Positions 24,001 through 37,269 of a stretch of 64,000 nt of DNA are shown piece after piece. The DNA comes from Prinia subflava. Taxonomy: Eukaryota; Chordata; Aves; Passeriformes; Cisticolidae. Position 1 is the stretch's first letter; each line of letters opens with the position of its first letter. The notes beneath the pieces were generated by a model. That model was not told the DNA's origin, did not search any database, and worked only from the letters and a program-made list of their open reading frames with translations. The stretch covers positions 39,316,767-39,380,766 of the forward strand of contig NC_086251.1 in the NCBI RefSeq assembly GCF_021018805.1, written 5' to 3'. Made by a program: the position numbers and the translations under genes.

Positions 24001-24527
24001 CTATGCTTGAAATATATGAGAGATTAGTAGTGCTCTGTGAGTGTAACAGGTATTGCCATTTCCATAACATATGCCCTGCATTTTTTATTTGAAATTCCAA
24101 GTGTCTTAATGTTTACATTTCAAAACAATGGGAAGGGTGTGGGTCCCTGCTGTTTTTGCTCTGACTAATATTTCTGCACAGTAACACTCCTGTACTGTGC
24201 CTTATATCTCAAAAGAAAAATTAAGTCATTCTCAAAGCCAGAAGATTTGTCTGATGAGTGTATGAATACTGGGCTAAGTTGCAATCTGAAATAATCTTTG
24301 GAAATGTGTTTCTACCTGCTGTTCATTATGTGTGTTAAACTGGCATTCAGATGTTAGGGAATGCACTTAAGTGAGATTGTGAAAGCAGTTTCCAAAAATA
24401 AATTATTCAGTTAGAATTCTACTGGAATTGTATCTTTTTTTTACTTTATTTTTTTAATAGTTAGTAGTCACTTTTGCTTGTAGTTTGCAAAAATGAAATC
24501 ATGGATTTTCTTTCACATGGCACATAG
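18085..24527. other. Intronic or intergenic stretch, no clear gene
   Basis: AT-rich sequence with homopolymer T tracts near 19,830 and 21,284 and a 10-bp tandem pair TTGATATAAT at 20,551-20,570. A GC-richer patch with a 109-codon plus-strand frame lies at 23,233-23,562, but it has no convincing splice sites. No transposon is recognised except at the right edge. Confidence 0.5.
21530..21557. repeat. Perfect 10-bp hairpin
   Basis: The arms AAGGATGTAG (21,530-21,539) and CTACATCCTT (21,548-21,557) are perfect inverted repeats around an 8-nt loop. No larger precursor-like stem was visible, so a microRNA is not claimed. Confidence 0.8.
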
Positions 24528-24641
24528 TTGGATGGAGCTTGGAGCAACCTGATCTAATGGAAGGTTTCCTTGGCCATGGCAGGGGACTGGAATAGGTGAT
24601 CTTCAAGATCCCTTCCAACCCAGACTACGCTGTGGTTCATG
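24528..24641 (+). mobile_element. CR1 LINE 3'-end fragment
   Basis: About 115 bp match the CR1 3' UTR in plus orientation. GAGCAACCTGATCTAATGG is followed by CCATGGCAGGGGACTGGAAT and by GATCCCTTCCAACCCAGACT. It is heavily 5'-truncated and diverged. Confidence 0.88.
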
Positions 24642-24816
24642 GCAGCAAACAATTATAGCACTCCAGTCATTCAAACTTCATTATTTGTTGCAGTCTAAAG
24701 AGGAAGCTCTAGACAGTATTCAAATTTGTTATTGTTTCAGTGAATTTTTAAAAAACAGACACAAATCACAGCTATAAACATCCTTGTGCTTTGAAGAGAA
24801 AAAAGGAACAGTCACA

Positions 24817-25384
24817 TGTGGGCTTGACCCCAGCCAGCAGCTAAACACCTGCACAGCTGCTCGCTTGCTGCTCCCCTCAGCAGGCTGAGGAGGAAAATAA
24901 GGAGAGTGGAAGAAAACTCACGTTCCAAGACAAATGACAGTTTAATAAGCAAAGGAAAAGAACAAACCAACCAAACAAAGCTAAAAACAACAAAAATTTA
25001 TGCAAATGGAGTCACTCACCACCTCTCACCTGCAGCACACCAAGGTCCAGCCAGTCTCAGAGAACAGCTGCTTTGGAAGAAAATCTGCATACCCCGTTCT
25101 TTGCTTTGCCCAGTTTCCATTGCTGAGCATGACATTGTCTGGTGTGGGATACCCTTTTGGCTGGTTTGGGTCGGCTCTGTCCCCTCACAACTTCTTGCCC
25201 ATGTCCAAGCTACTCTCTGGAGGGACAGAGTTGGTAGGAAACAGAAGCCTTGATGCTGTGGAAGCAGTGCATGCAATATTCAGAATACTGGTATGTTATC
25301 AGCACTGTTTAGCTATAACCCCAAAACACCAAAGTACCGTGTGTGCAGTTACAGAGGACATTAACGGCATCCAAACCAAGTCAG
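24817..25384 (-). mobile_element. Solo LTR of an avian endogenous retrovirus
   Basis: A 568-bp block reads on the minus strand as an avian LTR. It begins with a TGACTTGGTTTGGATG segment, a diverged form of the usual TGTCCTGGTTTCGG start. The TCCCACACCAGACAATGTCATG region corresponds to the usual core-promoter neighbourhood. Then come TTATTAAACTGTCATTTGTC, with an ATTAAA polyadenylation signal, and a 3' end GCTGGGGTCAAGCCCACA. Retroviral internal sequence is absent on both sides. A clear target-site duplication was not found. A plus-strand frame across it (25,000-25,431) is not a gene. Divergence from the remembered consensus suggests an old insertion. Confidence 0.85.
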
Positions 25385-26164
25385 TAGAAGTAGTAACATG
25401 TCTTTTCAATAGTGAAAATACCCTTTTCTAGAATGTGTTATGAAAAGTATTTTGTAAATTTGTAGCAGCATTGATGATAGATGGATATACAGCTTAAATT
25501 TGGGAGGGAGGAATCTCTAAATTTATATAAATACCATTTACTTAAGCAAATCTCAATTTTTAAATTCTAATAATTTAGAAGAAATTTTACTTCTATGCAA
25601 TAGTAACTTCTCACATATGAATGAAGTTGCAACATATATATTTGGCATTAGTGATGTCTTAAGCCACCATTGTTTTGTTCAAGAATGATCATGCCCTTTT
25701 GTTTTAGGCCATTGTGTTTTTGTGTTCTTTGACTTTTGATTTAGTTAGTACCAGAGGCAGTGACATTAGCACAAATAGGAAGCTGTAGCAGAATATAAGT
25801 ATTTGACTTGAGTTTTTATGAAAATAAGCTTAACCTGCCTCTCAAGGACATGGTTACAAAGTTTAGCTCATGTTCTTGTTAACGGGATGTTTTCTTTGTA
25901 GAGGAGGGGTTTTTTTTCAGAAGTCTGGCAGTAAAGCTTTCAATGAAATGCAGGGTAGAGCTGAAAAGACAAAATGTTCAGAAAATTACATTCCAATGAA
26001 TGTTTGCATTTAGAAGCAAAAGAAGACCTTAATAATCTCATATGATGCATTAAAAGAGTAGTAAAGTCAACAGAGTGGATATATACTGGTCATTGAAAGG
26101 TGAGGGAAATGAGACAAGCCTTCATTAAACTTGGCCTTTAAATTTTTTTTTTTTTTAAATACAG

Positions 26165-26347
26165 AAACACCAAGTCTTGCACCTGCCAGTGCATGGAGAA
26201 CATCATGAAAAGATGACTGATAACCAGTGTTTTTCTGTGCTTGATGCATCAGTTGAATTTGGCAGTTGCTCTGAAGAAAGTGAAGACCACCTCTGTGTGT
26301 TCAGCATTCCTTATGTATCAGCACCTGAGTCCTTTGAGAGATTTTGA
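26165..26347 (+). CDS. Candidate exon or small ORF, unidentified
   Basis: A long T-tract acceptor (TTTTTTTTAAATACAG) is followed by 60 open codons to TGA at 26,345. The peptide starts KHQVLHLPVHGEHH and contains an in-frame Met (MTDNQCFSVLDASVEF) and an acidic SCSEESEDHL stretch, so it looks protein-like. No strong donor precedes the stop (GAAA|GTGAAG and TAT|GTATCA are the best). It is either a terminal alternative exon, a coding exon with a weak donor, or chance. The phase-0 start would accept the candidate exon at 15,588. Confidence 0.22.
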   Translation, partial: KHQVLHLPVHGEHHEKMTDNQCFSVLDASVEFGSCSEESEDHLCVFSIPYVSAPESFERF

Positions 26348-26965
26348 ATAGTGCCTGAAGCATTCAGCAGGGAAGTACAGCACATGTTGAATAGCAAAGG
26401 TTGTAGTGAGGACTGATGTTTTGACCCAGGGAAGATGATAGAAATGTAGAGCTAGCAATTGTGAAAAGCTTTGGGAAGTATCAGAGCTTCTAGGCTCTGG
26501 TTCTCTCACAGTCCAAAAGATCACAGGTGGTAACTGAAACAGATTAATTTGTAATTCTGATATAAGCATAAGTAAGACATTTTTCTGCTGACTCTGTAGA
26601 GTACCTCAAAGACCTGCTGATAGTTGCCTCAAGCATGACATTTTATCCCTGTCACAGTGGTTTTTGTTAACAGGTTACATTATGTGGGGAAGGAGATTAT
26701 AGTAACTGAGGCATATAAAAGACTCCTGCAAAACACAGAACAAAACATTAGCATGTGCAGAGGCTTGTGATCTTCTGTATTGATGAAAAACATCTCTTGG
26801 TCTTGCAAGGTCTGAGCGGTTTCTGAGTGCAAATGGAGGATGAAGGGACATACAGCTACAGTCTTCCAAGCAAAAGTAGTTTGACTGAGGTCCTTGGACT
26901 TTTTATGACTTAAATTTGTATCTTGGCAGCAGGAGTGGGCAAAGCTTTACTATTTTGAGTTTAGC

Positions 26966-26984
26966 TATTTATTTATTTATTTAT
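26966..26984. repeat. (TTTA)n microsatellite
   Basis: About five tandem copies of a TATT/TTTA tetranucleotide. Confidence 0.85.
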
Positions 26985-29900
26985 AAACTCACTAGCTGTA
27001 ATGGCAAAGCATCTTTCAAAATCTTTATTCTATCAGTAAAATACATGTGGTGTTATACTTGCAGTCTGGCTCATGCCTAGAAACAATTAATTATGAGTAA
27101 TTGTGGTGCTCTTGTATAGCAGTAAAAGGAACTAGCAAGGTAAATTAGTCTAATACTGATATTTATGAGCTGAACAGTATGGGCTATTCATTCTTAAAAA
27201 TGTATTATATGAAATTATAGTTGAAAACCAATTAATCAACTAAGAGGGAAATTCACCTGATAGCTAATGTATTTTAAATTATATGCATTTCTGATACTTA
27301 GCCTTTTCTGAGGTTGGAATGACATTGGTGGTGGTTTCATTCTTACTCCCCTTAGGAGGTGAATTGTATTCCCCTTTGTAGCTGAGGAGTTGTGCTGGCT
27401 TCCCTGCTCAACTTTGCAAATGCAGTCTAGTTCAAACTGATGTTACTGCATTTTACCCACCAATAAGCCCATTGCCTGTATCTAAGGTACAGATTCCAGG
27501 TGGATGTCACAAAATCCTTTTTTCCATATTTTCTGTTTGTAGGACAGATTTGAGTCGTCTCTAGGATAAGGAGATGGTAAAACACGTTAGTAATTCCTAC
27601 GAGGACTATTTATGTAGAGGAAGGATATTCTTGTTTCAGCCTAGATCTTGCCAAAGTTTTTGTTGCTTATATAGTTTTTAAAATAGCATAAACTACATAC
27701 CAAGGATTTTTAATCTTATTTTATGTTGTTTATATGTGTGTCTATGTATATAATTAAAGTAATGATTTAAAATTTTTAAGGATTTGGCCAAATGAAAACT
27801 AAAGTTTGGGGTTTTTTAATATATCCCTAGCCATGTGTTGCAATATCATTTTACTGTTGTTTTTTTGATATTTTCTTGATTTTTGAAAGCTATAAAGGAA
27901 TGTGTCTATTTTTTTATAAAATCCACTTTGATAACAGGTAATTTGATATTTCTACATGTGAAAGCCCGTGTACAAATAGTGTTTAGATAAGGTGCTTTAA
28001 TCTCTTGTAGTGCATATTTTACAATTTTGTAATTAATTCAGGTAGTTAATTTTTTTATTGTATACTTTTGTGACTGGTTGTAAATGAAGTACAGTGTCAG
28101 CATGAATTAATTATGCAAGTAAACCAAATGGCTATTTCATTATTTTATTGAAATGCCAAGAGTTTGAGAAGATCTTTTGTCTTAATAGATTAGCTAGAAT
28201 TCATTGGAAAAAGTCTTAGAATGTTTAAGGTAATTGGAAAATATTGCTTTCAGTACATCCTACAGAGATCCTGTTTTAAACAGATGACAGTCTGTCACGT
28301 TCAGTAGCACATCAGTCATCAGATTTATTCTAATTCCTTAAGCTGAACATTTCATTCAAGCCTGTAGATTGTCTTGTCAAGCTACCAAAAGCCTCATAGC
28401 TTTTCTGTCAAGCATAAAGTTGCACCAGCAGTTCACAAATAAATGCTAAGCTGCAAAAATACTGTTTATTTTCTTTAACCTTTTATTCAGTTAACTACAC
28501 TGTTCTTTCGTGTTATTTTCTCCACGTGTGTTTATCACAAGGTATTCTAGGGACTGCTTCCTAAACATGCCTCATCCTGACCACAGCCACTTCAGACCAA
28601 GGACCACTCATTTTGGGGTGTGTTGTTTTTACTTGTAGCAGCCTAGACCACCGTGGTTATCACATTCCTCCTGTAATCACAAAGGCCCAGTGAGCAGCTT
28701 CAGACGTGAAGGAATCCCGCTGCTGCTGCTGCACCAGCAGCTGTGGCGTGGCCAGTCTGGCTCTGTGCAGGGTGGCTCTAGACTTCTTGTCCTCTATGGA
28801 AAGTGACACTTTTGCTGTCAGCCCACATACCCATAACATCCTTTGTATTTATTCATCACAATCTTGCTAGGATATTTTCTCATGCTGTGTTGTGTATGTC
28901 TGTGTCTTTTTCTTTTTCCTGACCATCTCTAATTCTGAGCTTTTTGCTTTAAATCAAGTCTTCTGTTTAAACCGTAGCACTTGCTTATGAAGTCTATTTA
29001 AGTCTTTCATGGTGGTGAGAACTTTACTTGAGACACACTTTCTTTGAAGTCAATATATGTATGTCTGAGGTAGTAAAACATTGAGGATGGTTAGTTGAAG
29101 TTAATCGAATTAAGAAAAGAAAGTAAACTATTAGATTGGTGCATTTGTATAAATTGTATTTAAGGCCAAAAAATTACTTGTAAAGTACTGAAAGCCTCAT
29201 GTCCAGATAAGACTAATCTCTGCATTAAATCGCTAATGCTATGGCATTCAGTATAAAGTTGTGACTGCCCTTTAATAGGAAAAAGACTGCCTTGGTTGTC
29301 TCTTTTAGCTATTAAAACATTAAATCTAATCTGTCTGTTAAGAATTTTCAGAATCACCAATTTCAGAGCTCTACTTTTTGCTTTTAATTCTTTGCTTTTA
29401 CTTGTGATTTCTTCTAATATGTGTTTTTTTCCTGTCATTTACCTGCAGTGCTAAATTTTCTCTCTTAATCTGGTGTTTTTCTTTGTTTTAAAGCCCTTCT
29501 CTTTTTAATACTTTTTCGTGGTCTGTTAAATGTCCTATGTGTTCTTTTAGCAGGCTTATTCCTTGAATGGATATTCTGAAAGATACATTGTACATGTCTA
29601 AAAAGGACCTGTGGTGTTGAAGCCCTAGACAAAATTAAAGCCTAAGTATATAAAAAAAGATTGTTAAAATGTCAAGATCATGAAAAGTCAGAAAATAAAT
29701 TATACCTATTATTAATTTTGAATTGTATTCAAACATAGAAATATGTATCATAGACAAAAGCTGATTACAGAGAGATAAAAATCAATTTTACTCTAGGATA
29801 ATTGTTTTATGTATTTTACATTTATTTATAAGATCAGATAAAGGCCTGGAATTCTCAATATAAATCACAGTATGGTCCAGATGAATGCCAAGGTCAGTGA

Positions 29901-32756
29901 AAGGAAGCCCCTTCACTTGCAAAACACATTGCTACTGCAGAAAATACAAAATGAATAAAATGAAACTGATAAGCACCATCTTTCCTACTATACATTCTTT
30001 ATTTGCATTGTAATGTTAGAGCTTAGAGTAGTTTTGGTTTTTCAAAGGAGTGAATAGTTGTCAGTGCTCTCAGCATCCTCCCATATGTTATCTGTAGCCA
30101 AATCAACATACCTTTGCTAAGTAGAGACTAGTGCGAAACTTACTTGAGGCCTGTGAGTGAGAATGGAGCTGTTGTCACAGCAGCACTGTGAAATTGGCTT
30201 GTCCCTGTTCAAAGAGTCTTGCATGTGCTAGAGATGTAGTTGATGGATCCAAATGCCATATGGATGATGGAGCCCATGATTTAAGAGTACGTTTCTGTAA
30301 TAAATATCTTCCTTTTAGGAAAGCTTATTTTATCCAGAATCAAATCTCTGGTATGTCTTCAAGAGAAGGAAATTTAACTATTTTTCAGACTTGACAGGAC
30401 AATAAAATGGATTTTAGATTCTCACAGAAGTGACTCTGTGTTGGGTACCTCAGCTGAGCATCTGGGTCAGTTTGAACTAAAGAAGAGGACACTGTCTCAA
30501 TAACTGAATTTCAAGTCAGAATTGAAACATGTAGATAGTGAACTGAAAGGGCTGCTATTCGTCTTGCCACACCCATAACACTTAATAAGCTGTAGTGTTC
30601 AGTGATGGGATTTTTTATATGTCGTGTATTGGAGCTTTTGAATCCTAGGACAGTAAAAAACAGAGCTCTTGGCATGGCATCCGCTTCACAAGAAAGTTTT
30701 ACTAGACCCAACAGGTATTCATGAAGCTGGACATTTTTCACAAGTGTTGGCTTCCAGAACATGTCTTCATCAGCTGCCTTTATTTGGCAGCAAGGAGTTC
30801 TGCCCCTGTTGCATTTTCAGAGTCCATCTTTTTTGGGCTTTTGTCAAGGTAGCAGTGTCACTGAGGTCAGGAATTTGCACTGTTGCCCGAGTTAGATCAC
30901 ATCAGAGAGTTGCAGCAGTGAGTAGTGACTCTACATCTATAGGGTGAGGAGCTGGTGTCACTGAGCAGCTCTTCTAGGTAAATGCTGAGATTACAATTGT
31001 CTTTTGTTTTCTTCCAAAGCTATAAGGTTTTTATAAGCTTGTAACTTGTTCTGCTTCAGCAAAGGAAGGGCCAGTGCTGCAGGGTCAGAATCTGATCTTT
31101 GATTTCTCAGTTAGAATTCAGGGTAAAGGGTTTTGCGTGCCAAGTGGTTTAACAACTATGGAGTTCTAAGCATAGTGCTTGGTAAGCTTCTGCACAGGTA
31201 GTAGCTCAGCAGCTTTCATCAGCTGGAGTGGTGATGAAATCTCTGAGGTTTGCTTTCATGTAATCAGGCTTTCTTTCCAAATGCTGAAAATTGATTAGGC
31301 TGCAGAAGTACCAATACAGAAATGCAGCTACCGGCGAGAATAGATTCACCTTCCATTTTTTGATACAACTGGATTTCTTTCAGGATCATAGTGAGGCCAT
31401 TCCTGATTCAGTACAATTGTGAAAGGACCCTGTCCATCTGTTTGTTCATGTATCCTGGAATATAAAAGAATGAAGCATCCATGAAGGATTCCTTTGTCGT
31501 AAAGGTTATGGATTAGGGTGCAATGGGTGTTTCCAGAGACTAATTCTGTGGGATGTATAGTCAACCAGTTAAGGGTGTTTAAGTTAGTTTCCTGCACTAC
31601 AGCAGAATAAATGTAGAGTGGTATAAATATGCTTGGGAGCAATCTTGAGCTTCTTGCTTTATGGACTCAGAATTTGATGGTAGCAAGAATAAACAGAGTT
31701 GTGGGGTGTAACACTTCCCACAATGTACTGAAGGTGACTGCTTTGCAAGTGTACAAGGTAACTCTAATTAAAACAGTTTCCCCTTGAAATGTAATTTTGT
31801 TCCTCCTCTTCACTATCCAGTGGTAGACTAATATTTGTCTCCGGAATGTTTTTCCAGGATCTGAAGTGGAATTACAGTATCTGAAGGTTACTAAATATTA
31901 GGCAAAAATTATAATTCTCTTCATAGTTTAAAAGTATCTTTCATATTTCAAAAACCCTCCTGGATGTACAATTCTTTTGGCAAACATTCGCTGTCTTGCA
32001 CTAGAGAGAAAACTTGCTATAAATAGCATAGGCTTCATTCATAGTGAGGTTCCCCTGTGCTTGCATCCAAATTTACCTTAAAAGTTAACAACAACTAAAA
32101 AAAAAATCAAACTAGATACTCTATGCAGAACCCATTTAGTGTTACATATGGCACTTTCCAGTAATACAGCCATTCAGATCATTAGAGAGGTTGGGGAAAT
32201 TAAGAATTATCTCTACATCTTCAGCTCTTAAAAATCCCACATGTAATAAAAACCAGTGATGGAACTTTTTAAACTGTAATCCTGTAGAATATAATTATGT
32301 GTGAAAGTGTCACTGTTTAGTAATACAGGAATTATACTGTAAATAAAAGAAAAATTTTGTTCAACTTGATATGGAAATTCATTCAGATTAATGTTAAAGT
32401 CCAGTTATAAAGGAAGTTCATAAAAATTATCAGATGTAATGCAAAATGTTTTGAAAAAACCCTTTAGCTCATCTGATTAAAGAAAAATGTGATCAGAGCA
32501 TGATTTTACCCGTTATGGGGTCTCTGGACTTCTCAAATGTCTTGAGAAACAGGTTTTTAGGGAGGATGTCTGAGTGTAGGTGTGTTTTTTCATTCTGTCC
32601 TGAAAGCACTGTGAAAAACTTTATAAATACTGAACTACTTTTTCCTTAGGTTTAACTTATATACAGTATCTTTGATATAAAACAATAATAATCTCACACT
32701 TCAGTAAAGTTCAGTGTGGTGAGTAAATGAAATTGAATTCACTTAACTCTTTTCAG

Positions 32757-32907
32757 GCAGACAGCAAGTGATTTCAAAAACAGCAACCTTTCCACAACAC
32801 CTCCTTTCCCAAACCTGACTGCTCAGCAGATGTACAGTCCAGCTGAGGAACTGAGTACAGTGGAATACTTTCTATGGACAAGCAGAAATATGAATAGAAA
32901 TAACTGA
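32757..32907 (+). CDS. Candidate exon, unidentified
   Basis: The good acceptor TTAACTCTTTTCAG opens one base plus 49 codons to TGA at 32,905. The encoded segment looks like disordered protein: ASDFKNSNLSTTPPFPNLTA, then QQMYSPAEELSTVEYF. Possible donors before the stop are weak (TGA|GTACAG, ACA|GTGGAA). The second would leave phase 0, compatible with the exon candidate at 34,727. If no donor is used it would be a terminal exon. The base composition is less AT-rich than its flanks. No family is recognised. Confidence 0.25.
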
Positions 32908-33737
32908 TGAGATATTGTGGTTTTACAGTCTGGAAGAAATTAAAAGACAAATTTTGTAGACCACTGAAGGCAGTGTCAAAGGGTCATGACATATCAGAAA
33001 AATTATGCGTTTTTTTCTTTACATGTAAGTCTGAACATTGTTAGGATTTGCCTTTCACAGTAAGGAGTTATGAAAGCACAACCCTAAAAAAAGTTACTTT
33101 CATTTATAATAAATTTTAGGAGATATTTCAGAAGACTTGCTTCTTTCCTCCCAGTTGGACTGTGAAATAGGATGTCATTTAGGAGTTTTCTTAGTATTGT
33201 TATTAGGCACCGATGCCCTACTAGTGCACATACTTTTGTCAGGTGCTCCTTCAGCATGAAAAGGGAGATAAAACTGTGGAGCCTGCAAGTCTTACAACTT
33301 CTCAATGTCCAGGAATGTCTTCAGAATTATTCTGAATATTTGAGCTGTTGGACAGATTTTTCCTTTTTAAATCTAGTATTTTATTTACACTTCTACAACT
33401 ATAAAGTCTTGATTTTTTAAAATCTTTTAGTGATGCCAAGCATTGAAATGCGTAATAACCACAACATCTGACAAACAAGCCTCAAAATATTCAGCATAAT
33501 TATGTGCAAGAGAAAGCAGCCATCAAAATAAGCCTGGGTTTCAGAAGTACTAAGGAAGGGTTTTTCTTCCTTCATCTAGTAAGTGGATTTAGAACTCCTT
33601 TGCTCCACCCAGGAATAACTGGTCTGGGGCCAATATTCAGCTGCTGTCTCAGCTCTAGTGTTTTGGCAATGAAAACATGAATGTGTCTTGATTAATCAAG
33701 GAATAAGTAATGCAAGGTATTGGAATATAGGATGAAC

Positions 33738-33828
33738 TTGCAAAAAAACAAAAAAAAACCATCTGTTTCCTTTTACAAAAACAAAAACAAAAAACCCCCT
33801 AACAAACAAAAAAAAACCCCACACCCAA
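33738..33828. repeat. A-rich simple repeat
   Basis: Imperfect CAAAAA/AAACAAA units run for about 90 bases, low complexity. Confidence 0.8.
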
Positions 33829-34726
33829 AAGGAATAATTTTGCTGAAAACAGCTAGATAATCTTAGGCCTTGACTTTTTCTAGGATTTTTTTTCTCCATT
33901 TGTCTGTGTGGAAAGAATCTGATGTTAAGACTCAGAACCCCTAAAAAGTTTTTCTGTCAGTTGTGTAACCCACAACTTATATGAAACTCTTTGTAGTTTG
34001 TATTCTTAGAGGAAATCTTTAGGGCTTCTCCACTGTAAATTACTTTCATGGTTTTGGCTGAATAATGTGCTTACTAAGGGTTTAAAATGAACTTTCTTCC
34101 AAACCCAGTAAACAAATTTAGGTCTTTTAAAAACCATATTTGTCCAGCTTCTTGTGTGTTGCATATCATTATAAACAATTGAAAGATTGAGGAATGAGAG
34201 TGATCCATGTATTCAAATACTAAATAAAAGAAAAAAAAAAGCTGGACTATTTTACTGGCTGAAAAGCAGCAGAAATGACAGTTTTCATTGTATGTGTTCT
34301 GACATTTCTACTTGTGTTTAAAATTGTTCTGCACCTTGCTTTGGAAGACCTTTTGTAACTCAGTTTTCCATTGTTTATAACTTTTAACACGTTAGATTTT
34401 TTTTTTCACACCAGGAATTTCCTGCTTACTGGGTGAAGTTGACTTATTTTTTGTAAGTTTCAGCTGAGAGAAGGTTTTGGATTTTTTTTCCAAACAGGAG
34501 TTAAAGGATAAATATGTTGTTGTCCCTGGCATAAAAAAATGAAGCAGTTTGATTGGTAGCTTCGTATGTATGTTTTGCATTGCTTACTTAAAGCTTGGCA
34601 GGCAAATTGATCCACTGTGAGAAATATCTGGTTTGTGACTGATGATCTAATTTCAGCTAATGCCTCTTTTTTCCCTTTTTTTTTTTTCGTTTTGTTGCTG
34701 TTTGCTTGTTTTTCTGTGATTTTTAG

Positions 34727-34836
34727 CCTGGCACTGATTTGCTGTCTGTGGTGACTCCCTTTAATCTTGTACCTTTCTTTGATGGCACAACATCAGGAAA
34801 CAGTGCAGCAGTTGCTGTGGTACTGAATGTTTGCAG
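34727..34836 (+). CDS. Candidate coding exon of the rightward gene
   Basis: The acceptor is preceded by a long T-rich tract (TTTTTCTGTGATTTTTAG). The phase-0 frame reads PGTDLLSVVTPFNLVPFFDG and onward for 36 codons plus two bases to the donor TTTGCAG|GTTTAG. The two leftover bases (AG) complete a serine codon with the first base of the well-supported exon at 44,583, so the phases agree. The alternative donor GTG|GTACTG at 34,820 would not fit that exon. The donor is only moderate, and 36 open codons can arise by chance. No family is recognised. Confidence 0.3.
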
Positions 34837-35231
34837 GTTTAGCCTCTTCAGTCTTTAGCTCATATTTAAATTCTGGACATTCTCAATAGACTTATTTCAC
34901 TGAGGTGTCTCTGGTTCTCATTGAGTTTTGGCCCACCTAAGAATATCTTATTCATCTCTGGGAGTCCAAGATAATTTCTGAATGTGTAGTTTGTTATTTT
35001 GAATTGTACTGGTTTTCTGATTTTTTTGATATTGCAATAAATTTCAGGGAAACATCTGAATTAATTTTCCAAAATCACAAACCTAGTAATCATACCTAAA
35101 TATATAAATAAATAGTAAGCAACTGCACATAAGATATGCTATATATCATGCATGTTGAGCGTGTTGTAAAGCACACAGTCAATGCATAAGTGCTGAAAAT
35201 GCTCAGAAATGTTGTTGTTGGAGTGCAGAAA

Positions 35232-35700
35232 ACATAAAATTGTGGGATAATTTAGTTTGGAAAAGACTTTTAAGATCATTGAGTCCAACCATTAAGGCAG
35301 AACTGCCAAGACCACCACTAGACCATATTCCTTAGTACCACATCTACACATCTTTTAAATACATCCAGGGATGGTGACACCACCACTTCCCTGAGCAGCC
35401 TGTTCCAATGCTTGCCAAACCTTTCTGTGAGAAAATTTTCCCTAATATCCAATCTACACCTTCTCTCATATAATCTGAGACCATTTCCTCTTGACCTCTT
35501 GCTTGTTACTTGGAAGAGACCGATGCCTGCCTCACTACAATCTCCTTCCAGGCAGCTGCGGGGAGCAGTAAGGTCTTCTCTTAGTCTCCTTTTCTCCAGG
35601 CTAAGCATCACAGCTCCCTTAGCAGCTCCTCATAAGACTTGTGCCCTAGACCATTCCCCAGGTTCATTGCTCTCCTTTGGGCACATCCTGAAGTGTGCCA
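35232..35700 (-). mobile_element. CR1 LINE fragment, minus strand
   Basis: A 3'-terminal CR1 piece inserted in reverse. Starting from its 3' end it shows AGTTTGGAAAAGACTTTTAAG and GAGTCCAACCATTAAGGCAG, then GAGCAGCCTGTTCCAATG, the CTTCTCTCATATAATCTGAG segment and the CTCCTTTTCTCCAGGCTAAG segment. This corresponds to the 3' UTR and the end of ORF2. The frame is broken. It lies in antisense to the predicted host gene. Confidence 0.92.
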
Positions 35701-37269
35701 TTTCTTTGTAACTTCCACTTCTTGCTTACAAGGGTGAAGTTGCTACTCATAGTCAATGAAGGAACTATGTACAGGATCTAGCTGCTAAATTAAAAAAAAA
35801 AATCAGAAGTTTGGGCAAGACTGTATGGTTATTGAGTCAAAGTGTGTGTGTTCACACCAGAGGAACACTCTGTGTTCCAATGCTTTACTGCTGCACAGGC
35901 AGCAGGTTAAGGCAGCAATTATGCTTGCAGTTAGAAAATGATAGTTAATTTGCTTGTGAAGAACAAATAGGGCTAATGTGGAGTCGGTGTTATTTTACTT
36001 CTCTGAGCTTTTTAGCTTGTAAAATTTCAGGTGATGTGATTCCTTTCAGCAGCTGAAGCGTACACAATGGATTGGAGCAGTTGCATAATTTGGGTAGAAC
36101 CAGTGCCCGGGATATGTTGCTTTATGACAGCGGTGGAGGCGCATTTGTGTTTTCATGCTGTTTGAAACAGCCTGACAGATGTGTAACTGGTGCGGCTGCA
36201 TTTTGCTGCAGGAAACCAACAGGCCCCTCTCAGTCCCCATCTACAGGACTGAATCTTGAAAGGTTGGCACGTTTCTGACAGGCCTCTGCATGTTCAGTGC
36301 TCATGATAGTTTTTGGTCAGGCTCCAATATCCACACTGTTTGTAGCCTTTATGCTTTTTATTTTTACTGCATTTGCTGTCAGGAAAAATGGTGCTATTTG
36401 AAGGTACCTTGAGACATGTGAGTTGGCTGGATGAATCAAATTTCTCTGCTTCAGTGTGGTTTTTTGCCTTCTTTTCTTCGTTGAGTCCTTGTTCAGTCTT
36501 TTTTCTGTGAAGGCAGCCAAACAATTGGAATGTTTCTGGCAGAAGACATAGTTTCTACTTAATGCTATTACTTGTACTAGTGGTTTTTGAATTTGGCACT
36601 GAGTTACTACTCCACACTTTTATGTGCTTATAATGTTTTGTGATTTTATTTTTGCTTTCATGGTAAAATCTGGGCTAGTAACTTAGTTCTGTGATGAAAG
36701 AAATTATGATTTGGGAATTTCAATATATTGAATATACTATACAATGAATTTTGCAAACATAAGCACTGTAGACTCATGTTTCTTGAATCATTTCCGTTGT
36801 TAGCTTTGGAGCTCTTTAGTCACAGTGACATTTTTACGCGTTTGAGGAAAGGATGGATTTTGTGGGGCTTGAGGCCAGAGCTTTCAGAAAGACAGGTAAA
36901 ATAACTGTGTCAGTGGTCCATTTTTGGTTTACTGAAGGATGATGTGCAAACCATTATTTGGCGTTTAGCCTAATGCCAAATCATCCAGTAATTTCTTCAA
37001 CTGAAGAAAATCTGGTGCTCGAGACCAGTAGGGCTCAAAATGCTGTGCACATGCTGCTGTTGCAGTTTCCTCCCTGTTGGCATTTAGCCTGTCTGCCACA
37101 TGGGTGATCTTTGGTTGTCTCACTGCTGTTTGGTTGTTGTTTGGTATGGGGCTCTATTTGCCTACCCTGTGAAGCAGAAAGCAGCCTAGTATTTTCTCTG
37201 TTACAGGAATTCTAGTTCTGCTGGGTTTATTTTGTTTCAATCCTTAGAATAACAACAGAGGTAGGCAGG

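Larger units (their letters stand above)
25385..35231. other. Long intron-like stretch
   Basis: AT-rich sequence with several exon-like segments listed separately (26,165, 32,757 and 34,727) and simple repeats. No transposon is recognised between the LTR at 24.8 kb and the CR1 at 35.2 kb. Other open frames here are short and lack splice support. Confidence 0.5.

Noticed and set aside
24906..25431. Plus-strand frames of 115 and 143 codons
   Set aside because: They are antisense readings of the LTR at 24.8 kb.
30319..30350. 32-nt segment between CTTCCTTTTAG and the donor CTG|GTATGT
   Set aside because: Splice sites are good but the segment is too short to judge and open in all three frames.
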